Assembly (NCBI GenBank): GCA_011774835.1
Contig: JAACAK010000114.1
Coordinates: forward strand, 37,068-101,067
Reading direction: 5' to 3'
Length of the DNA stretch: 64,000 nt
From: Candidatus Kutchimonas denitrificans
GTDB lineage: Bacteria; Gemmatimonadota; Gemmatimonadetes; Palauibacterales; KS3-K002
A model generated the notes under the pieces. It did not search any database, was not told the DNA's origin, and saw only the letters and a program-made list of their open reading frames with translations. Within the stretch, counting starts at the first letter, position 1, and each line of letters begins with the position of its first letter. The position numbers were made by a program, and so were the translations under genes. Below, in pieces: positions 18,959-28,062 of the stretch.

Positions 18959-19845
18959 CGCGGACCCCCCGCGCCCTCCGCACCCGCCGCCCCTCCGGCC
19001 GACCAGACCTCGGTCAGGTCCGCCTCGGCCGCGTCATCCAGAACGACCATGGCTTCACGGACCGCGTCGGGCAAGACCGCCGGCTCGACGAGATAGCTCT
19101 TGGCCCAGCCGGCTTCGGCGCTGACCAGCTCGATCACACGGCCGATCGGGATGCCCCGGGGAAAGACGCCGCCCATCCCGGACGTGACGATCTCCGTACC
19201 CGCCGCCAGCTCGACCTGGTATGGCGCTCCCTCCAGCTGCATCACCGGCGCCTCCCCGCTCAGCGGCCGGATGATCCCGAACACCCGGCCGTCGGCGGTC
19301 ATGGCGCTCACGCGGAAATCCGGATGGGTCCAGAAGTCACCCGTCGCCTGGCCAGGAGCCACCATACGGACCACCCCGACCAGACCGCCGGAGGTGACCA
19401 CGGGCGAATTCCTCCGAACGCCGTCGCCAGCCCCGGCATCGAGGACGAACGAGCGCTTGACCTCCTCACCCGCCCGGCCCGCCGGGTCGAGGTTGGCCGG
19501 CAGGAAGTATTGCGGACCGCGCTCCGCCAGATCGATGAGGGCACGCAGCCGCCGGTTCTCCTCTTCGACGTTTTGCAGCGCCAGCAGTTGCGCGGCCAGC
19601 GAATCGCGCTCGCGACGCAACCCATCGATGTGGCCGCGGAGCGCTCGCATGTCGGAGAACCAGCTTTGCAGGCGAAGCACGGGGGCGAGGACGGTCGAGC
19701 GCAAAGTGGTGGAAACCGCGAGCTGGCGCTCGTGGGGCAGCGTCATCAGCACCGCCGCAGCGAGGAGCAGCAGGAACAGGAACAGGAGGTCGCGGCGCGC
19801 CAGGCGCCTCGCTCCGGACTCCGGGTTACCGCCAGGACGATTCAG
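18955..19845 (-). CDS. mreC: Rod shape-determining protein MreC, apparent CTG start
   Basis: MreC is a periplasmic scaffold with one N-terminal membrane anchor. The first ATG/GTG-type codon in frame (GTG at 19752) falls after the anchor. Upstream, the same frame encodes RRDLLFLFLLLLAAAVLMTLP, an obvious transmembrane helix, preceded by an Arg-rich segment. Back to the in-frame stop there is no ATG, GTG or TTG; the best candidate is CTG at 19845, which overlaps the mreB stop as CTGA, giving 296 aa. The rest is typical: coiled coil at about residues 65-100 and two beta domains with SVVTSGG-like segments (SPVVTSGGLVGVV, EIVTSGMGGVFPRGIPIG). Confidence in the family is high and in the start moderate. 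Confidence 0.9.
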   Translation of the reverse strand: MNRPGGNPESGARRLARRDLLFLFLLLLAAAVLMTLPHERQLAVSTTLRSTVLAPVLRLQSWFSDMRALRGHIDGLRRERDSLAAQLLALQNVEEENRRLRALIDLAERGPQYFLPANLDPAGRAGEEVKRSFVLDAGAGDGVRRNSPVVTSGGLVGVVRMVAPGQATGDFWTHPDFRVSAMTADGRVFGIIRPLSGEAPVMQLEGAPYQVELAAGTEIVTSGMGGVFPRGIPIGRVIELVSAEAGWAKSYLVEPAVLPDAVREAMVVLDDAAEADLTEVWSAGGAAGAEGAGGPR

Positions 19846-20879
19846 ACGGACAGCACTCCGCGGTATCTAGGCAGGTCATCCAGAATGCGCCCCGCACCCC
19901 GCACGACGCAGGTGAGAGGCTCTTCGTCAACATGGATGGGCAGGTTCGTCTCCTCCTGCAACAGCCGGTCGAGCCCGCGGATCAGCGAGCCGCCACCGGT
20001 CATGACGATCCCCCGATCGACGATGTCGCTGGCCAGCTCGGGCGGCGTGATCTCCAGGGCGCGCCGTACCGCTTCGACGACCTGCTGGATCGGCTCCTGG
20101 ATGTGTTCACGTATCTCCTCGGAGTGAATCCGCACGGTCTTCGGTATGCCGGACACCAGATCCCGGCCTTTGACATCCATCTCCCGTTCTTCGCCGACGG
20201 GAGCGGCCGAGCCGATCTGGATCTTGATCGCCTCGGCCGTCGGCTCGCCGATCAGCAGGTTGTAGTTCTTGCGCAGGAAGGTGACGATGGCCGCGTCGAT
20301 CTCGTCGCCGCCGACCCGGATCGACGTGTCGGACACGATGCCGCCCAGCGCGATCACCGCGATCTCGGTCGTGCCGCCGCCGATGTCGATCACCATGTTC
20401 CCGGTCGGCGTCTCCACCGGCAGCCCCACGCCGATCGCCGCCGCCATCGGCTCCGCCACCATGTACACCTCTTTGGCGCCCGCCGCCTGCGCTCCGGCCC
20501 GCACCGCCCGGCGCTCCAGCTCGGTGATCCCCGACGGCACCCCGATCACCACTCTCGGCTTCAGCCGAAAGACGCGCTTCGCCGTCACCATCTTGAGGAA
20601 GTGACGGAGCATCAGCTCGCTCACGTCGACATCGGCGATCACCCCGTCCTTCAGCGGCCGTACCGCCTCGATACCGCCCGGCGTTCGGCCCAGCATCCCC
20701 TTCGCCGCCAGCCCCACACCCAGCACCTTGCCGTTCGACTTGTCCACCGCCACCACCGACGGCTCGTTGAGAACGATGCCCTCGCCCTTCACGTAGATCA
20801 GCGTGTTGGCGGTGCCCAGATCGACAGCGATGTCGTTGACCGGAAGCAGCCTACCGGAATCGAACCAGCCGAAGCCCAT
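19842..20879 (-). CDS. mreB: Rod shape-determining actin homologue MreB
   Basis: 345 aa. It forms membrane-bound ATP-dependent filaments that position the elongation machinery. Actin-fold signatures: phosphate 1 loop DLGTANTLIYVKGEG at residue 18, phosphate 2 loop IDIGGGTTEIAVIALGG near residue 165, and adenosine loop IVMTGGGSLIRGLDRLL near residue 290. GGGGAGGA lies just upstream of the ATG. It is the first gene of mreB-mreC-mreD-mrdA-rodA and has its own promoter about 95 nt upstream. Confidence 0.97.
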   Translation of the reverse strand: MGFGWFDSGRLLPVNDIAVDLGTANTLIYVKGEGIVLNEPSVVAVDKSNGKVLGVGLAAKGMLGRTPGGIEAVRPLKDGVIADVDVSELMLRHFLKMVTAKRVFRLKPRVVIGVPSGITELERRAVRAGAQAAGAKEVYMVAEPMAAAIGVGLPVETPTGNMVIDIGGGTTEIAVIALGGIVSDTSIRVGGDEIDAAIVTFLRKNYNLLIGEPTAEAIKIQIGSAAPVGEEREMDVKGRDLVSGIPKTVRIHSEEIREHIQEPIQQVVEAVRRALEITPPELASDIVDRGIVMTGGGSLIRGLDRLLQEETNLPIHVDEEPLTCVVRGAGRILDDLPRYRGVLSV

Positions 20880-20974
20880 GGATTAGCTATTCCTCCCCGG
20901 CGATGGACGGGAGCACACCGCCTTCCGAACCCTCACCTCCCCACAGCAGGCGGGACAGGGCAGTCTAGCGGAGA

Positions 20975-21003
20975 ATAGTAGACAGAAAGGCGGAAAGGGG
21001 CAA
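20975..21003 (-). promoter_or_regulatory. Promoter of the mreBCD-mrdA-rodA operon
   Basis: On the minus strand TTGCCC (21003-20998), a 17-bp spacer and TACTAT (20980-20975) are followed by an untranslated leader of about 90 nt with a strong ribosome binding site before mreB. The -10 box matches consensus at four or five positions. The 200-bp gap up to ald holds nothing else recognisable. Confidence 0.6.
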
Positions 21004-21079
21004 AGGGTGGGGGAGCCAGAGGTAGTATACCTCACCCTGCCCAACCCCGCCAGACCCGGAACCCGGACACCCGCCGCCC

Positions 21080-22192
21080 CTACAGTATCCTCTCGATCGG
21101 CGTATAGTCGAGCCCGAACGCCTCGGCGACGCCCTCGCAGGTCACCTTATTGTCCACCATGTTGACGCCGAGGGCGAGGGGTCGATCGGCGCGACAGGCC
21201 TCTTTCCACCCATTGTCGGCGAGCTTGAGTGCGTACGGGATGGTGGCGTTGGTGAGGGCGAGGGTCGAGGTGCGGGGCACCGCGCCGGGCATATTGGCGA
21301 CGCAGTAGTGGATGACGCCCTCGACGACGAAGGTCGGGTCCTCGTGAGTCGTGGGTCGCACGGTCTCGACGCAGCCGCCCTGGTCGACGGCGACATCGAC
21401 GATGACCGCGCCATCGCGCATGAGCTTGAGATCCTCCTCGAGCACGAGGTGCGGGGCCTTGGCTCCGGGGAGCAAGACGGCACCGACCAGCAGGTCGGCG
21501 TGCTGGATCATGTCGAGGACGTTGTGCCGGTTCGAGTAGGCGGTGACGACGTTGGCCGGCATCACGTCGTCGAGGTAGCGGAGCCGGGGCAGGCTCACGT
21601 CGAGGATGGTAACCCGGGCGCCGAGGCCGGCGGCCATCTTCGCGGCCTGGGTGCCCACCACGCCGCCGCCGAGCACCACGACCTCGGCCGACGGCACGCC
21701 GGGTACGCCGCCCAGCAGGATACCGCGACCGCCGTAGGTCCTTTCCAGGTACTTGGCGCCTTCCTGGACGGCCATCCGGCCGGCGACCTCGCTCATCGGG
21801 GTCAGCAGGGGCAGCTCGCCGTTGGGGAGCTGAACGGTCTCGTAGGCGATCGAGACCGCTCCGCTCTCCAGCAGCGCCTTGGTCAACGTCTCCGACGCGG
21901 CGAAATGGAAGTAGGTGAAGAGGACGTGGTCGGGCTTGATGCGGGGATACTCCACGGCGATGGGCTCTTTGACCTTTACGATCATCTCAGCCTCGGCCCA
22001 CAGCGCGTCCACATCATCGACGATCTTCGCGCCGACACCCTCGAAGGCGGCGTCATCGAAGCCGCTCCCCAGCCCGGCACCCTTCTCGATCAGGAGCGTG
22101 TGCCCGTGGGCGACCAGCTGCTCGGCCCCGGCCGGGACCATGGCGATCCTGTTCTCTCCCGGTTTGATTTCCTGTGGTACCCCTACGATCAT
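21080..22192 (-). CDS. ald: Alanine dehydrogenase
   Basis: 370 aa, the standard length. It interconverts L-alanine and pyruvate plus ammonia with NAD. The N-terminal domain begins [21 protein letters not shown], with the catalytic Lys in [12 protein letters not shown] and the catalytic His in LFTYFHFA; the Rossmann NAD loop is [20 protein letters not shown] near residue 172. The conserved [11 protein letters not shown] near residue 298 confirms Ald rather than lysine-oxoglutarate or transhydrogenase relatives. It ends the run that starts with pnp and the M16 peptidase; only 4 bp separate it from the peptidase gene. Confidence 0.96.
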   Translation of the reverse strand: MIVGVPQEIKPGENRIAMVPAGAEQLVAHGHTLLIEKGAGLGSGFDDAAFEGVGAKIVDDVDALWAEAEMIVKVKEPIAVEYPRIKPDHVLFTYFHFAASETLTKALLESGAVSIAYETVQLPNGELPLLTPMSEVAGRMAVQEGAKYLERTYGGRGILLGGVPGVPSAEVVVLGGGVVGTQAAKMAAGLGARVTILDVSLPRLRYLDDVMPANVVTAYSNRHNVLDMIQHADLLVGAVLLPGAKAPHLVLEEDLKLMRDGAVIVDVAVDQGGCVETVRPTTHEDPTFVVEGVIHYCVANMPGAVPRTSTLALTNATIPYALKLADNGWKEACRADRPLALGVNMVDNKVTCEGVAEAFGLDYTPIERIL

Positions 22193-22196
22193 CGTT

Positions 22197-23516
22197 CTAG
22201 CCTTTCTCGCTGTTGCCGACGGAATCCTCTAATCGCACGGGATCTCTATTCTGCGCTGCGGCCCCACCGTCGGGGCCGAGACTGATGATCGTCTGCCGCT
22301 CGGGAGCATAATGCTCGCGACAAATCCGGGCCACCTCCGCCTCGCTGACGGCGTCGATCCGAGCGCAGATCTCGTCCAGTTTCAGGTAGGGCTCCCCATA
22401 AAGTGCAACGCCGGCCAGGCGCTGTAAACGAGCCGACGACGACTCCAGCGACAGGACGACCTGCCCCTTCGTCTGCCTCTTGATCGAGCTCAGCTCCTCC
22501 TCCGACATGCCGTTCGCCGCCACCTCACCCAGCTCCTCCCTTACCTCGTCCACCGCCCTCAGGGCCGTATCCGACCGCGTCGCCATGTAGACGCCCGCGT
22601 GTCCGCCGCGGTCGTAGAACGACTGGTACGAGTAGACCGTGTACGCGAGACCCAGCTCCTCCCGAACCCGCTGAAACAGCCGACTGCTCATGCCGCCGCC
22701 CAGCGCGGTGGAGACCAGGATCGCCGCGTAGCGGCGGGGGTCGCTGCGCGGGAACAGCGACGCGCCCAGACAGATATGGACCTGGGCGGAGTCGCGCCGG
22801 ATGTGGACCGTCTCCGGTGCCGCCGGGGTCGGCTCCGGAACGCTGGGAGCTTCCTTGTTCCCGTCGCTATTGGGGAAGTTCCGTGCCACGAGCTCGAGCA
22901 GCGCCTCGTGGCTCACGTTGCCCGCCGCCGCCACGACACAGGTCTCCGGCCGGTAGGCCGTGCGCCAGAGCGTCTCCAGATCGTCTCGCGATATCGCCCG
23001 AACCGTGTCGGCTGTGCCCAGAACGGGACGGCCGTAGGGGTGATCGTCCCAGAGCGCGGCGGCGTGAAGGTCGAACACCAGCTCCTCCGGCGTGTCCTCG
23101 ACGCCGGCGATCTCCTCGAGGATCACCTGGCGCTCCAGCTCCAGATCCTCCGGGCGCAGCAGAGGGTGGAAGATCAGATCGGTGAGCACGTCCACCGCCA
23201 TCGGGAGATGTTCGTCCAGGACCCGGGCGTGGCAGGCGGTGTGCTCCCGCGAGGTGTACGCGTCGAGCGCGCCGCCGATCCCTTCGATCTCGAGGGCGAT
23301 CTCCCGGGCGCTGCGGCGCTCGGTCCCTTTGAAGATCATGTGCTCGAGCAGGTGGGCGGCGCCCATCCGCTCGGCGCCGTCGTGGCTGGCGCCCCAGGGG
23401 ACCCAGATCCCCACGGCCACCGAGCGCAGACCCGGGATATGCTCCGACAGGACCCGAGGCCCATCGTCGAGCCGGGTGCTGTAGACACGGTCGTCGAGCT
23501 GAACCGTTTCAGGCAC
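22197..23516 (-). CDS. M16-family zinc metallopeptidase (MlpA/PqqL-like)
   Basis: 439 aa. The inverted zinc motif HxxEH is HLLEH at residues 55-59, with the downstream Glu in EEIAGVEDTPEE near residue 135. The second, non-catalytic half carries the R/Y pair in LGGGMSSRLFQRVREELGLAYTVYS, needed for substrate binding. Members degrade small unstructured peptides in the cytoplasm or process signal peptides. Its place just after pnp matches Bacillus pnp-ylxY-mlpA and many other phyla. A hairpin lies in the 123-bp gap to pnp. Confidence 0.93.
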   Translation of the reverse strand: MPETVQLDDRVYSTRLDDGPRVLSEHIPGLRSVAVGIWVPWGASHDGAERMGAAHLLEHMIFKGTERRSAREIALEIEGIGGALDAYTSREHTACHARVLDEHLPMAVDVLTDLIFHPLLRPEDLELERQVILEEIAGVEDTPEELVFDLHAAALWDDHPYGRPVLGTADTVRAISRDDLETLWRTAYRPETCVVAAAGNVSHEALLELVARNFPNSDGNKEAPSVPEPTPAAPETVHIRRDSAQVHICLGASLFPRSDPRRYAAILVSTALGGGMSSRLFQRVREELGLAYTVYSYQSFYDRGGHAGVYMATRSDTALRAVDEVREELGEVAANGMSEEELSSIKRQTKGQVVLSLESSSARLQRLAGVALYGEPYLKLDEICARIDAVSEAEVARICREHYAPERQTIISLGPDGGAAAQNRDPVRLEDSVGNSEKG

Positions 23517-23582
23517 GAGTCGCTCCTGCAGGATGGTTGGCCGGGGGTTCGAGCCGCCGTGTGGCCCCCCCGAAAACGGCGA

Positions 23583-23612
23583 AAGCCTGCCCCGCGTGAA
23601 CGGAGCAGGCTT
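23583..23612 (-). terminator. Stem-loop between pnp and the M16 peptidase gene
   Basis: An 8-bp stem AAGCCTGC/GCAGGCTT (23583-23590 with 23605-23612) lies in the gap. On the minus strand it is followed by a short mixed TTTC/TTTT stretch rather than a clean T run. It may be a weak terminator or a processing/3'-end stability structure. Confidence 0.45.
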
Positions 23613-23639
23613 CGCCAGAGACCGGACCGACGGCCTGGC

Positions 23640-25766
23640 TCACGACGTCTTCGCCGTCTCCGCCTCGGTCTCCTCCTTCATCGCGGCGCGCCGCGACAGC
23701 CGCATGCGCCCACGATCGTCCACGGAGATCAGCTTGACCTTCACCGTGTCTCCGGTTTTGAGGACGTCCTCGGTCTTCTCGACGCGTCCTTCTTCGAGCT
23801 CCGAGATGTGACACAGCGCCTCGACACCGGGGAGGATCTCGACGAAAGCGCCGAACGAGGTCGTGTTCTTGACGACGCCCTCGTAGATGCGGCCGATCTC
23901 CGGCTCCTGGACGAGCGACTCGACGATCTCCCGCGCCCGCTCGCCCGCTTCGCCGCTCACCGACGAGATCGTCACCAGGCCGCTGTCCTCGATGTTGACC
24001 TCGGCGCCCGTCTGTTCCTCGATGCCGCGTATGGTCTTCCCCTTCGGCCCGATCACGTCGCCGATCTTGTCCGGCTTGACCTGCAGCGTGATGATCCGCG
24101 GCGCCGTCGGCGACAGCTTGGACCGCGGCTCCGCCAGCGTCTTGGCCATGATGTCGAGAATGGCCAGCCGAGCCTTGCGGGCCTGGGCGAGGGCCTCGCG
24201 CATGAGATCGGTCGACAGGCCCTGGATCTTGATGTCCATCTGGACCGACGTGATCCCCTCGCGAGTACCGGCGACCTTGAAGTCCATATCGCCCAGATGG
24301 TCCTCGATGCCCAGTATGTCGGTGAGGACCTTGACCTGGTTCCCCTCCTTGATCAGCCCCATGGCGATCCCGGCGCAGGCCGAGCGGACGGGGACGCCGG
24401 CATCCATCAGGGCCAGCGAGCCGCCGCAGACCGTGGCCATCGAGGACGAGCCGTTCGACTCCAGGATGTCGCTGACGATGCGGATCGTGTAGGGGAACTC
24501 CTCGTACGGCGGCAGCAGCGGCTGTAGCGCCCGCTCCGCCAGGGCGCCGTGACCGATCTCGCGGCGCGACGGCCCGCGGAACGGCCGGACCTCGCCGACC
24601 GAGAAGGGCGGGAAGTTGTAGTGCAGCATGAACGACTTGGAGGTCTCCTGCGGGATGTCGATCGAGTCGATCCGCTGCTCGTCCCGGCTGGTGCCGAGCG
24701 TGACCACGGCGAGCGCCTGCGTGCTGCCGCGGGTGAACAGCGCCGAGCCATGGGTTCGGGGCAACAGGCCGACCTCGACGGAGATCGGTCGGATCTCGTC
24801 GGTGCCGCGGCCGTCGACACGCTCGCCCCGGTCGAGGATCTGGCGGCGCAGCGTCTCGTACTCGACCTGGTCCATCGCCCGGGCGACCTCGGACTCGTAG
24901 TTCTCGAACTCCTCGACATCGACCTCCTCGGCCAGCCGCTCGGCGATGTCATCGCGCAGCGCCGACAGCGCCTGCTGCCGCTCCTCTTTGTTGGGCAGGT
25001 TGATCGCCTCGTCGATCCGCTCGGCCGACAGCTGACCGACTCGCTCGGTCACCCGCTCGTCGACCTTCTGGGGCTCCCACTCCATCTTCGGCTTCTTGAT
25101 CGGGTCGACCAGCTCGCGCTGCATCTCCACCAGCTCCCGGATGCCCGTGTGCGCGAACTCGAGCGCCTCGACCAGATCTTCCTCCGCCAGCTCGAGGGCG
25201 CCGCCCTCGACCATGACGATCGAATCCTCGGAGCCCGAGACGATGATGTCGACGTCGGAAAACTCGAGCTGCTGGAAGGTCGGGTTGAGCACCCACTTGC
25301 CGTCGAGCCGGCCGACGCGGACCGCGGCGATCGGGTGCGGGAACGGCACGCTCGAGATGTTGAGCGCCGCCGAGGCCCCGAGCAGGCCGAGCACATCGGC
25401 GTCGTTCTCCTGATCCGCCGACAGGATGTAGATGGCGACCTGCGTCTCGTTCATGAAGCCCTTCGGGAACAGCGGGCGGATCGAACGGTCGATCTGCCGC
25501 GCCGAGATGATCTCCTTCTCGCCGGGGCGACCTTCGCGCTTGAAGAATCCGCCCGGGATCTTGCCCGCGGCGTAGCTCTTCTCGCGATACTCGACCGTCA
25601 GCGGGAAGAAAGGCAGGTGGGTCGGCTTGTCGTCGGCCACGACCGTGGCCAGGATGACCGTACCACCGAAACCCACGAGGACGGCTCCGTCCGCCTGTCG
25701 TGCCATGCGGCCGGACTCCATCGTCAGGGTCCGTCCCGCGAACTCACGCTCTACTACCGTTGCCAT
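23640..25766 (-). CDS. pnp: Polynucleotide phosphorylase
   Basis: 708 aa. It degrades RNA 3' to 5' using phosphate and is part of the degradosome. Domains in order: first RNase PH core (residues 1-145), all-alpha linker (about 146-310), second RNase PH core (about 315-550) with FPPFSVGEVRPFRGPSRREIGHG, KH domain (about 555-615, with VIGPKGKTIRGIEEQTG) and S1 domain (about 620-695, with YEGVVKNTTSFGAFVEILPG). A short acidic tail follows. It lies downstream of rpsO, separated by a stable hairpin, as in many bacteria. Confidence 0.97.
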   Translation of the reverse strand: MATVVEREFAGRTLTMESGRMARQADGAVLVGFGGTVILATVVADDKPTHLPFFPLTVEYREKSYAAGKIPGGFFKREGRPGEKEIISARQIDRSIRPLFPKGFMNETQVAIYILSADQENDADVLGLLGASAALNISSVPFPHPIAAVRVGRLDGKWVLNPTFQQLEFSDVDIIVSGSEDSIVMVEGGALELAEEDLVEALEFAHTGIRELVEMQRELVDPIKKPKMEWEPQKVDERVTERVGQLSAERIDEAINLPNKEERQQALSALRDDIAERLAEEVDVEEFENYESEVARAMDQVEYETLRRQILDRGERVDGRGTDEIRPISVEVGLLPRTHGSALFTRGSTQALAVVTLGTSRDEQRIDSIDIPQETSKSFMLHYNFPPFSVGEVRPFRGPSRREIGHGALAERALQPLLPPYEEFPYTIRIVSDILESNGSSSMATVCGGSLALMDAGVPVRSACAGIAMGLIKEGNQVKVLTDILGIEDHLGDMDFKVAGTREGITSVQMDIKIQGLSTDLMREALAQARKARLAILDIMAKTLAEPRSKLSPTAPRIITLQVKPDKIGDVIGPKGKTIRGIEEQTGAEVNIEDSGLVTISSVSGEAGERAREIVESLVQEPEIGRIYEGVVKNTTSFGAFVEILPGVEALCHISELEEGRVEKTEDVLKTGDTVKVKLISVDDRGRMRLSRRAAMKEETEAETAKTS

Positions 25767-25815
25767 AGTCTCTTCTTCTCTTTGCTGATTGTTCTTTCAG
25801 CGGTGTGCATGGAGA

Positions 25816-25843
25816 GACCCCCGAAACCGTCTGGCCGGGGGTC
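25816..25843 (-). promoter_or_regulatory. Intercistronic hairpin between rpsO and pnp
   Basis: A perfect 8-bp stem GACCCCCG/CGGGGGTC (25816-25823 with 25836-25843) has a 12-nt loop and no T run after it on the minus strand. In Escherichia coli the rpsO-pnp gap carries a terminator and an RNase III site that controls pnp; a similar processing or attenuation role is inferred here from position. Confidence 0.55.
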
Positions 25844-25851
25844 GCTGGGCG

Positions 25852-26121
25852 CTAGCCTCGCAGACCGAGGTCCGCAGTCAGCTGCCGATACGCCTCGGGG
25901 TCCTTGCGGCTCAGATAGCGCAACAGACGCCGACGCTTGCCTACCCAATTGAGCAGGCCTTGCCGACTGTGGTGGTCTTTGGGATGCGTCCGAAGGTGCT
26001 CCGTGAGGTCAGCGATCCGACGGGTCAAAAGGGCGACCTGCACGGCCGTCGAACCCCGATCGCCGGGATGAGCCTGGTACTTCTGGATGAGCTCGTCGCG
26101 TTCTTCCTTCGTCATCACCAT
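25852..26121 (-). CDS. rpsO: Ribosomal protein S15
   Basis: 89 aa from the ATG at 26121, which has GGAGAG 10 nt upstream and gives the exact family length; longer in-frame sequence upstream is leader. S15 binds 16S rRNA helices early in 30S assembly. Family residues are all present: [20 protein letters not shown], the HKKDHHSR-type box as [12 protein letters not shown] and [11 protein letters not shown], ending LGLRG. A leader hairpin and a possible promoter precede it. Confidence 0.97.
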   Translation of the reverse strand: MVMTKEERDELIQKYQAHPGDRGSTAVQVALLTRRIADLTEHLRTHPKDHHSRQGLLNWVGKRRRLLRYLSRKDPEAYRQLTADLGLRG

Positions 26122-26140
26122 GCTACAGACACTCTCCGCC

Positions 26141-26159
26141 GAGCCGCCGAATGCGGCTC
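26141..26159 (-). promoter_or_regulatory. Leader hairpin before rpsO (possible S15 autoregulation site)
   Basis: A perfect 7-bp stem GAGCCGC/GCGGCTC with a 5-nt loop lies directly upstream of the rpsO ribosome binding site. S15 represses its own translation in several phyla through unrelated leader structures, so a regulatory role is plausible; nothing proves S15 binding here. Confidence 0.45.
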
Positions 26160-26167
26160 TGTCCTTT

Positions 26168-26196
26168 ATCTTACCCTCTCCATATAGACCGTGAAA
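26168..26196 (-). promoter_or_regulatory. Possible promoter of rpsO-pnp
   Basis: TTTCAC (26196-26191), 17 bp, TAAGAT (26173-26168) on the minus strand. The -10 box matches four of six positions but the -35 is poor. It overlaps the end of ribF and would give a leader of about 40 nt containing the hairpin at 26141-26159. Confidence 0.35.
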
Positions 26197-26197
26197 C

Positions 26198-27169
26198 TTA
26201 TTCCGACTCGGCCTCTCTGTAAAGGCGGCCGCCAAGATCCTCGAAGTAGCGCACCGCCTTCGCCCGGTCTCGCTTCATCTGCTCGACCAGCTCCGCTGCG
26301 GAGCCGAAGGGCTGGACGTCGCGCAATCGGGTGAGGAACTCGACGCGGACCTGCTCGCCGTAGAGATCGCCTTCGAACTCGAGCAGGTGGAGCTCGATGG
26401 AGGGCGGTGAGCCACGGAAGGTGGGACGGGGTCCCAGGTGGAGGAGTCCGACACCCAGGTGGGAGCGGGTCGCCGCGCGGACCGCGTAGATCCCCTCGAG
26501 GGGCAGCAGCTTGTCGGTGCCATGGACGGCGACGTTGGCGGTAGCGAACCCGAGAGTGCGGCCGCGGCCTTCGCCGTGGACCACCACGCCGGTCAGCGAG
26601 TACGGTCGACCGAGCCCGCGTGCCGCCTTCTCGACGTCGCCCTCCGTGAGCGCGCGCCGGATGCCGCTGGACGATATGGCGTCGTCGTTCTGGAGCACCG
26701 GTCTAACGACCTCGACCCCGAAGCCGTGGCGTGTGCCGATCTCGCGCATCGTGTCGACGTCGCCGCTACGGTCACGTCCGAAGCCGTGATCGTAGCCCAC
26801 GACGAGCTTGCGCAACCCGAAGCGGGCCAGCAGCACGTCGCGGACGAACTCCTCCGGAAGGTAGAGCGAGAGCGAGCGGGTGAAGGAGAGGAAGACGGCG
26901 TAGTCGAGGCCGGAGAGGGTCAGGATCTCCTTCTTCTCGTTCGGCGTGGTCAGCAGCCCGGGCGCGGCATCGGGCCGAACGATCTTGAGCGGATGGGGAT
27001 CGAAGGTGACCAGCACGCTGAGCAGTCCGTCGCGGCGCGCCGAATCCTCGAGCTGCTGCAGCACCGACCAGTGGCCACGGTGAAGCCCGTCGAAGGTACC
27101 CACGGTGATCGCGGCGCCCCTGTCCTGGAGGGGCAACCCGTGCAGGTCGTAAGAGTTATGGCTCATCAC
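26198..27169 (-). CDS. ribF: Bifunctional riboflavin kinase / FAD synthetase
   Basis: 323 aa. It phosphorylates riboflavin to FMN and adenylates FMN to FAD. The N-terminal nucleotidyltransferase domain has the [11 protein letters not shown] motif ([12 protein letters not shown], near residue 22) and [17 protein letters not shown] near residue 170; the C-terminal flavokinase domain has [15 protein letters not shown] and GIYAV followed by the PTF segment RPTF and [14 protein letters not shown]. The second Met at 27166 is an alternative start. It follows truB in the same order as Bacillus ribC. No riboswitch-like FMN leader is present. Confidence 0.95.
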   Translation of the reverse strand: MMSHNSYDLHGLPLQDRGAAITVGTFDGLHRGHWSVLQQLEDSARRDGLLSVLVTFDPHPLKIVRPDAAPGLLTTPNEKKEILTLSGLDYAVFLSFTRSLSLYLPEEFVRDVLLARFGLRKLVVGYDHGFGRDRSGDVDTMREIGTRHGFGVEVVRPVLQNDDAISSSGIRRALTEGDVEKAARGLGRPYSLTGVVVHGEGRGRTLGFATANVAVHGTDKLLPLEGIYAVRAATRSHLGVGLLHLGPRPTFRGSPPSIELHLLEFEGDLYGEQVRVEFLTRLRDVQPFGSAAELVEQMKRDRAKAVRYFEDLGGRLYREAESE

Positions 27170-27186
27170 GCAGCGCCCTCGCCGAA

Positions 27187-28062
27187 TCAGGCCGCGATGA
27201 AGACTTTGCGTGGCCGCAGGCGCCCGTCCCGCGCCTCCGCCACCGCCGCCAGTTCATCCCCGACAAAGACGGCCACGGTCCCGTCGCGCGGCAGCGTGTC
27301 GCACTCGATTTCCCTGCCGTGTCGCAGCGAATCGGCCTCTCTGTCGTCCAAGTCCACCCGCGGCAGGTGCCCGACCGCGGCGGCGGCCGGCAGGGCCCGC
27401 GCCTCGATCTCGGCCTCCGTGGTTTCCTCGTCGAGCCGGATCGCCTCCTCGACCCGGAACGGCCCGATGCGGGTGCGGCGCAGTTCCTCGAGGTGCGCGC
27501 CGACGCCCAACGTTTCCCCCAGGTCCCGGGCCACCGCCCGCACGTACGTCCCGCTCGAGCACTCGATCTCGAACGAGACTCGCGGCGGCTCGAACTCGAG
27601 CAGCTCCAGCCGGTGGATCGTCACGCGCTGCGGCGTCAGCTCGGCCGGCTCACCGCTCCGGGCGAGCCGGTAGGCCGGCTTGCCAGATACCTTCTTGGCC
27701 GAATAGTCGGGGGGCCGCTGCTCGATCGCGCCCAGCTGCCGACCGAGAGCGCGACGCACGTCGTCGGCGTCGATCTCGTGCCAGGCCTCGCTGCTGGCGA
27801 GGACGCGACCGGTGCGGTCGTCGGTGTCGGTTCGCACGCCCAGGCAGGCCACCGCGTGATACGACTTCGGCAGACCGCCGAGATATTCGGCGAGCCGGGT
27901 CGCCCAACCGAAGGGGACGACCAGGAGGCCGGTGGCGAAGGGGTCGAGCGTTCCGGTATGACCGACCCGACGGGTCCTCAGCAGGCGGCGCAGACTGGCG
28001 ATCGTATCGTGCGACGTCGGTCCCGACGGCTTGTCCACCAGCAGAAGCCCGGCGCGCTTCAC
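27187..28062 (-). CDS. truB: tRNA pseudouridine(55) synthase
   Basis: 291 aa. It makes pseudouridine at position 55 in the T-loop of tRNAs. The catalytic Asp is in GHTGTLDPFATGLLVV near residue 40; further TruB motifs are PPDYSAKKVSGKPAYRLAR near residue 115 and CSSGTYVRAVARDLGE near residue 170. A short PUA-type C-terminal domain completes it. Its ATG overlaps the rbfA stop by 4 bp. Confidence 0.96.
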   Translation of the reverse strand: MKRAGLLLVDKPSGPTSHDTIASLRRLLRTRRVGHTGTLDPFATGLLVVPFGWATRLAEYLGGLPKSYHAVACLGVRTDTDDRTGRVLASSEAWHEIDADDVRRALGRQLGAIEQRPPDYSAKKVSGKPAYRLARSGEPAELTPQRVTIHRLELLEFEPPRVSFEIECSSGTYVRAVARDLGETLGVGAHLEELRRTRIGPFRVEEAIRLDEETTEAEIEARALPAAAAVGHLPRVDLDDREADSLRHGREIECDTLPRDGTVAVFVGDELAAVAEARDGRLRPRKVFIAA

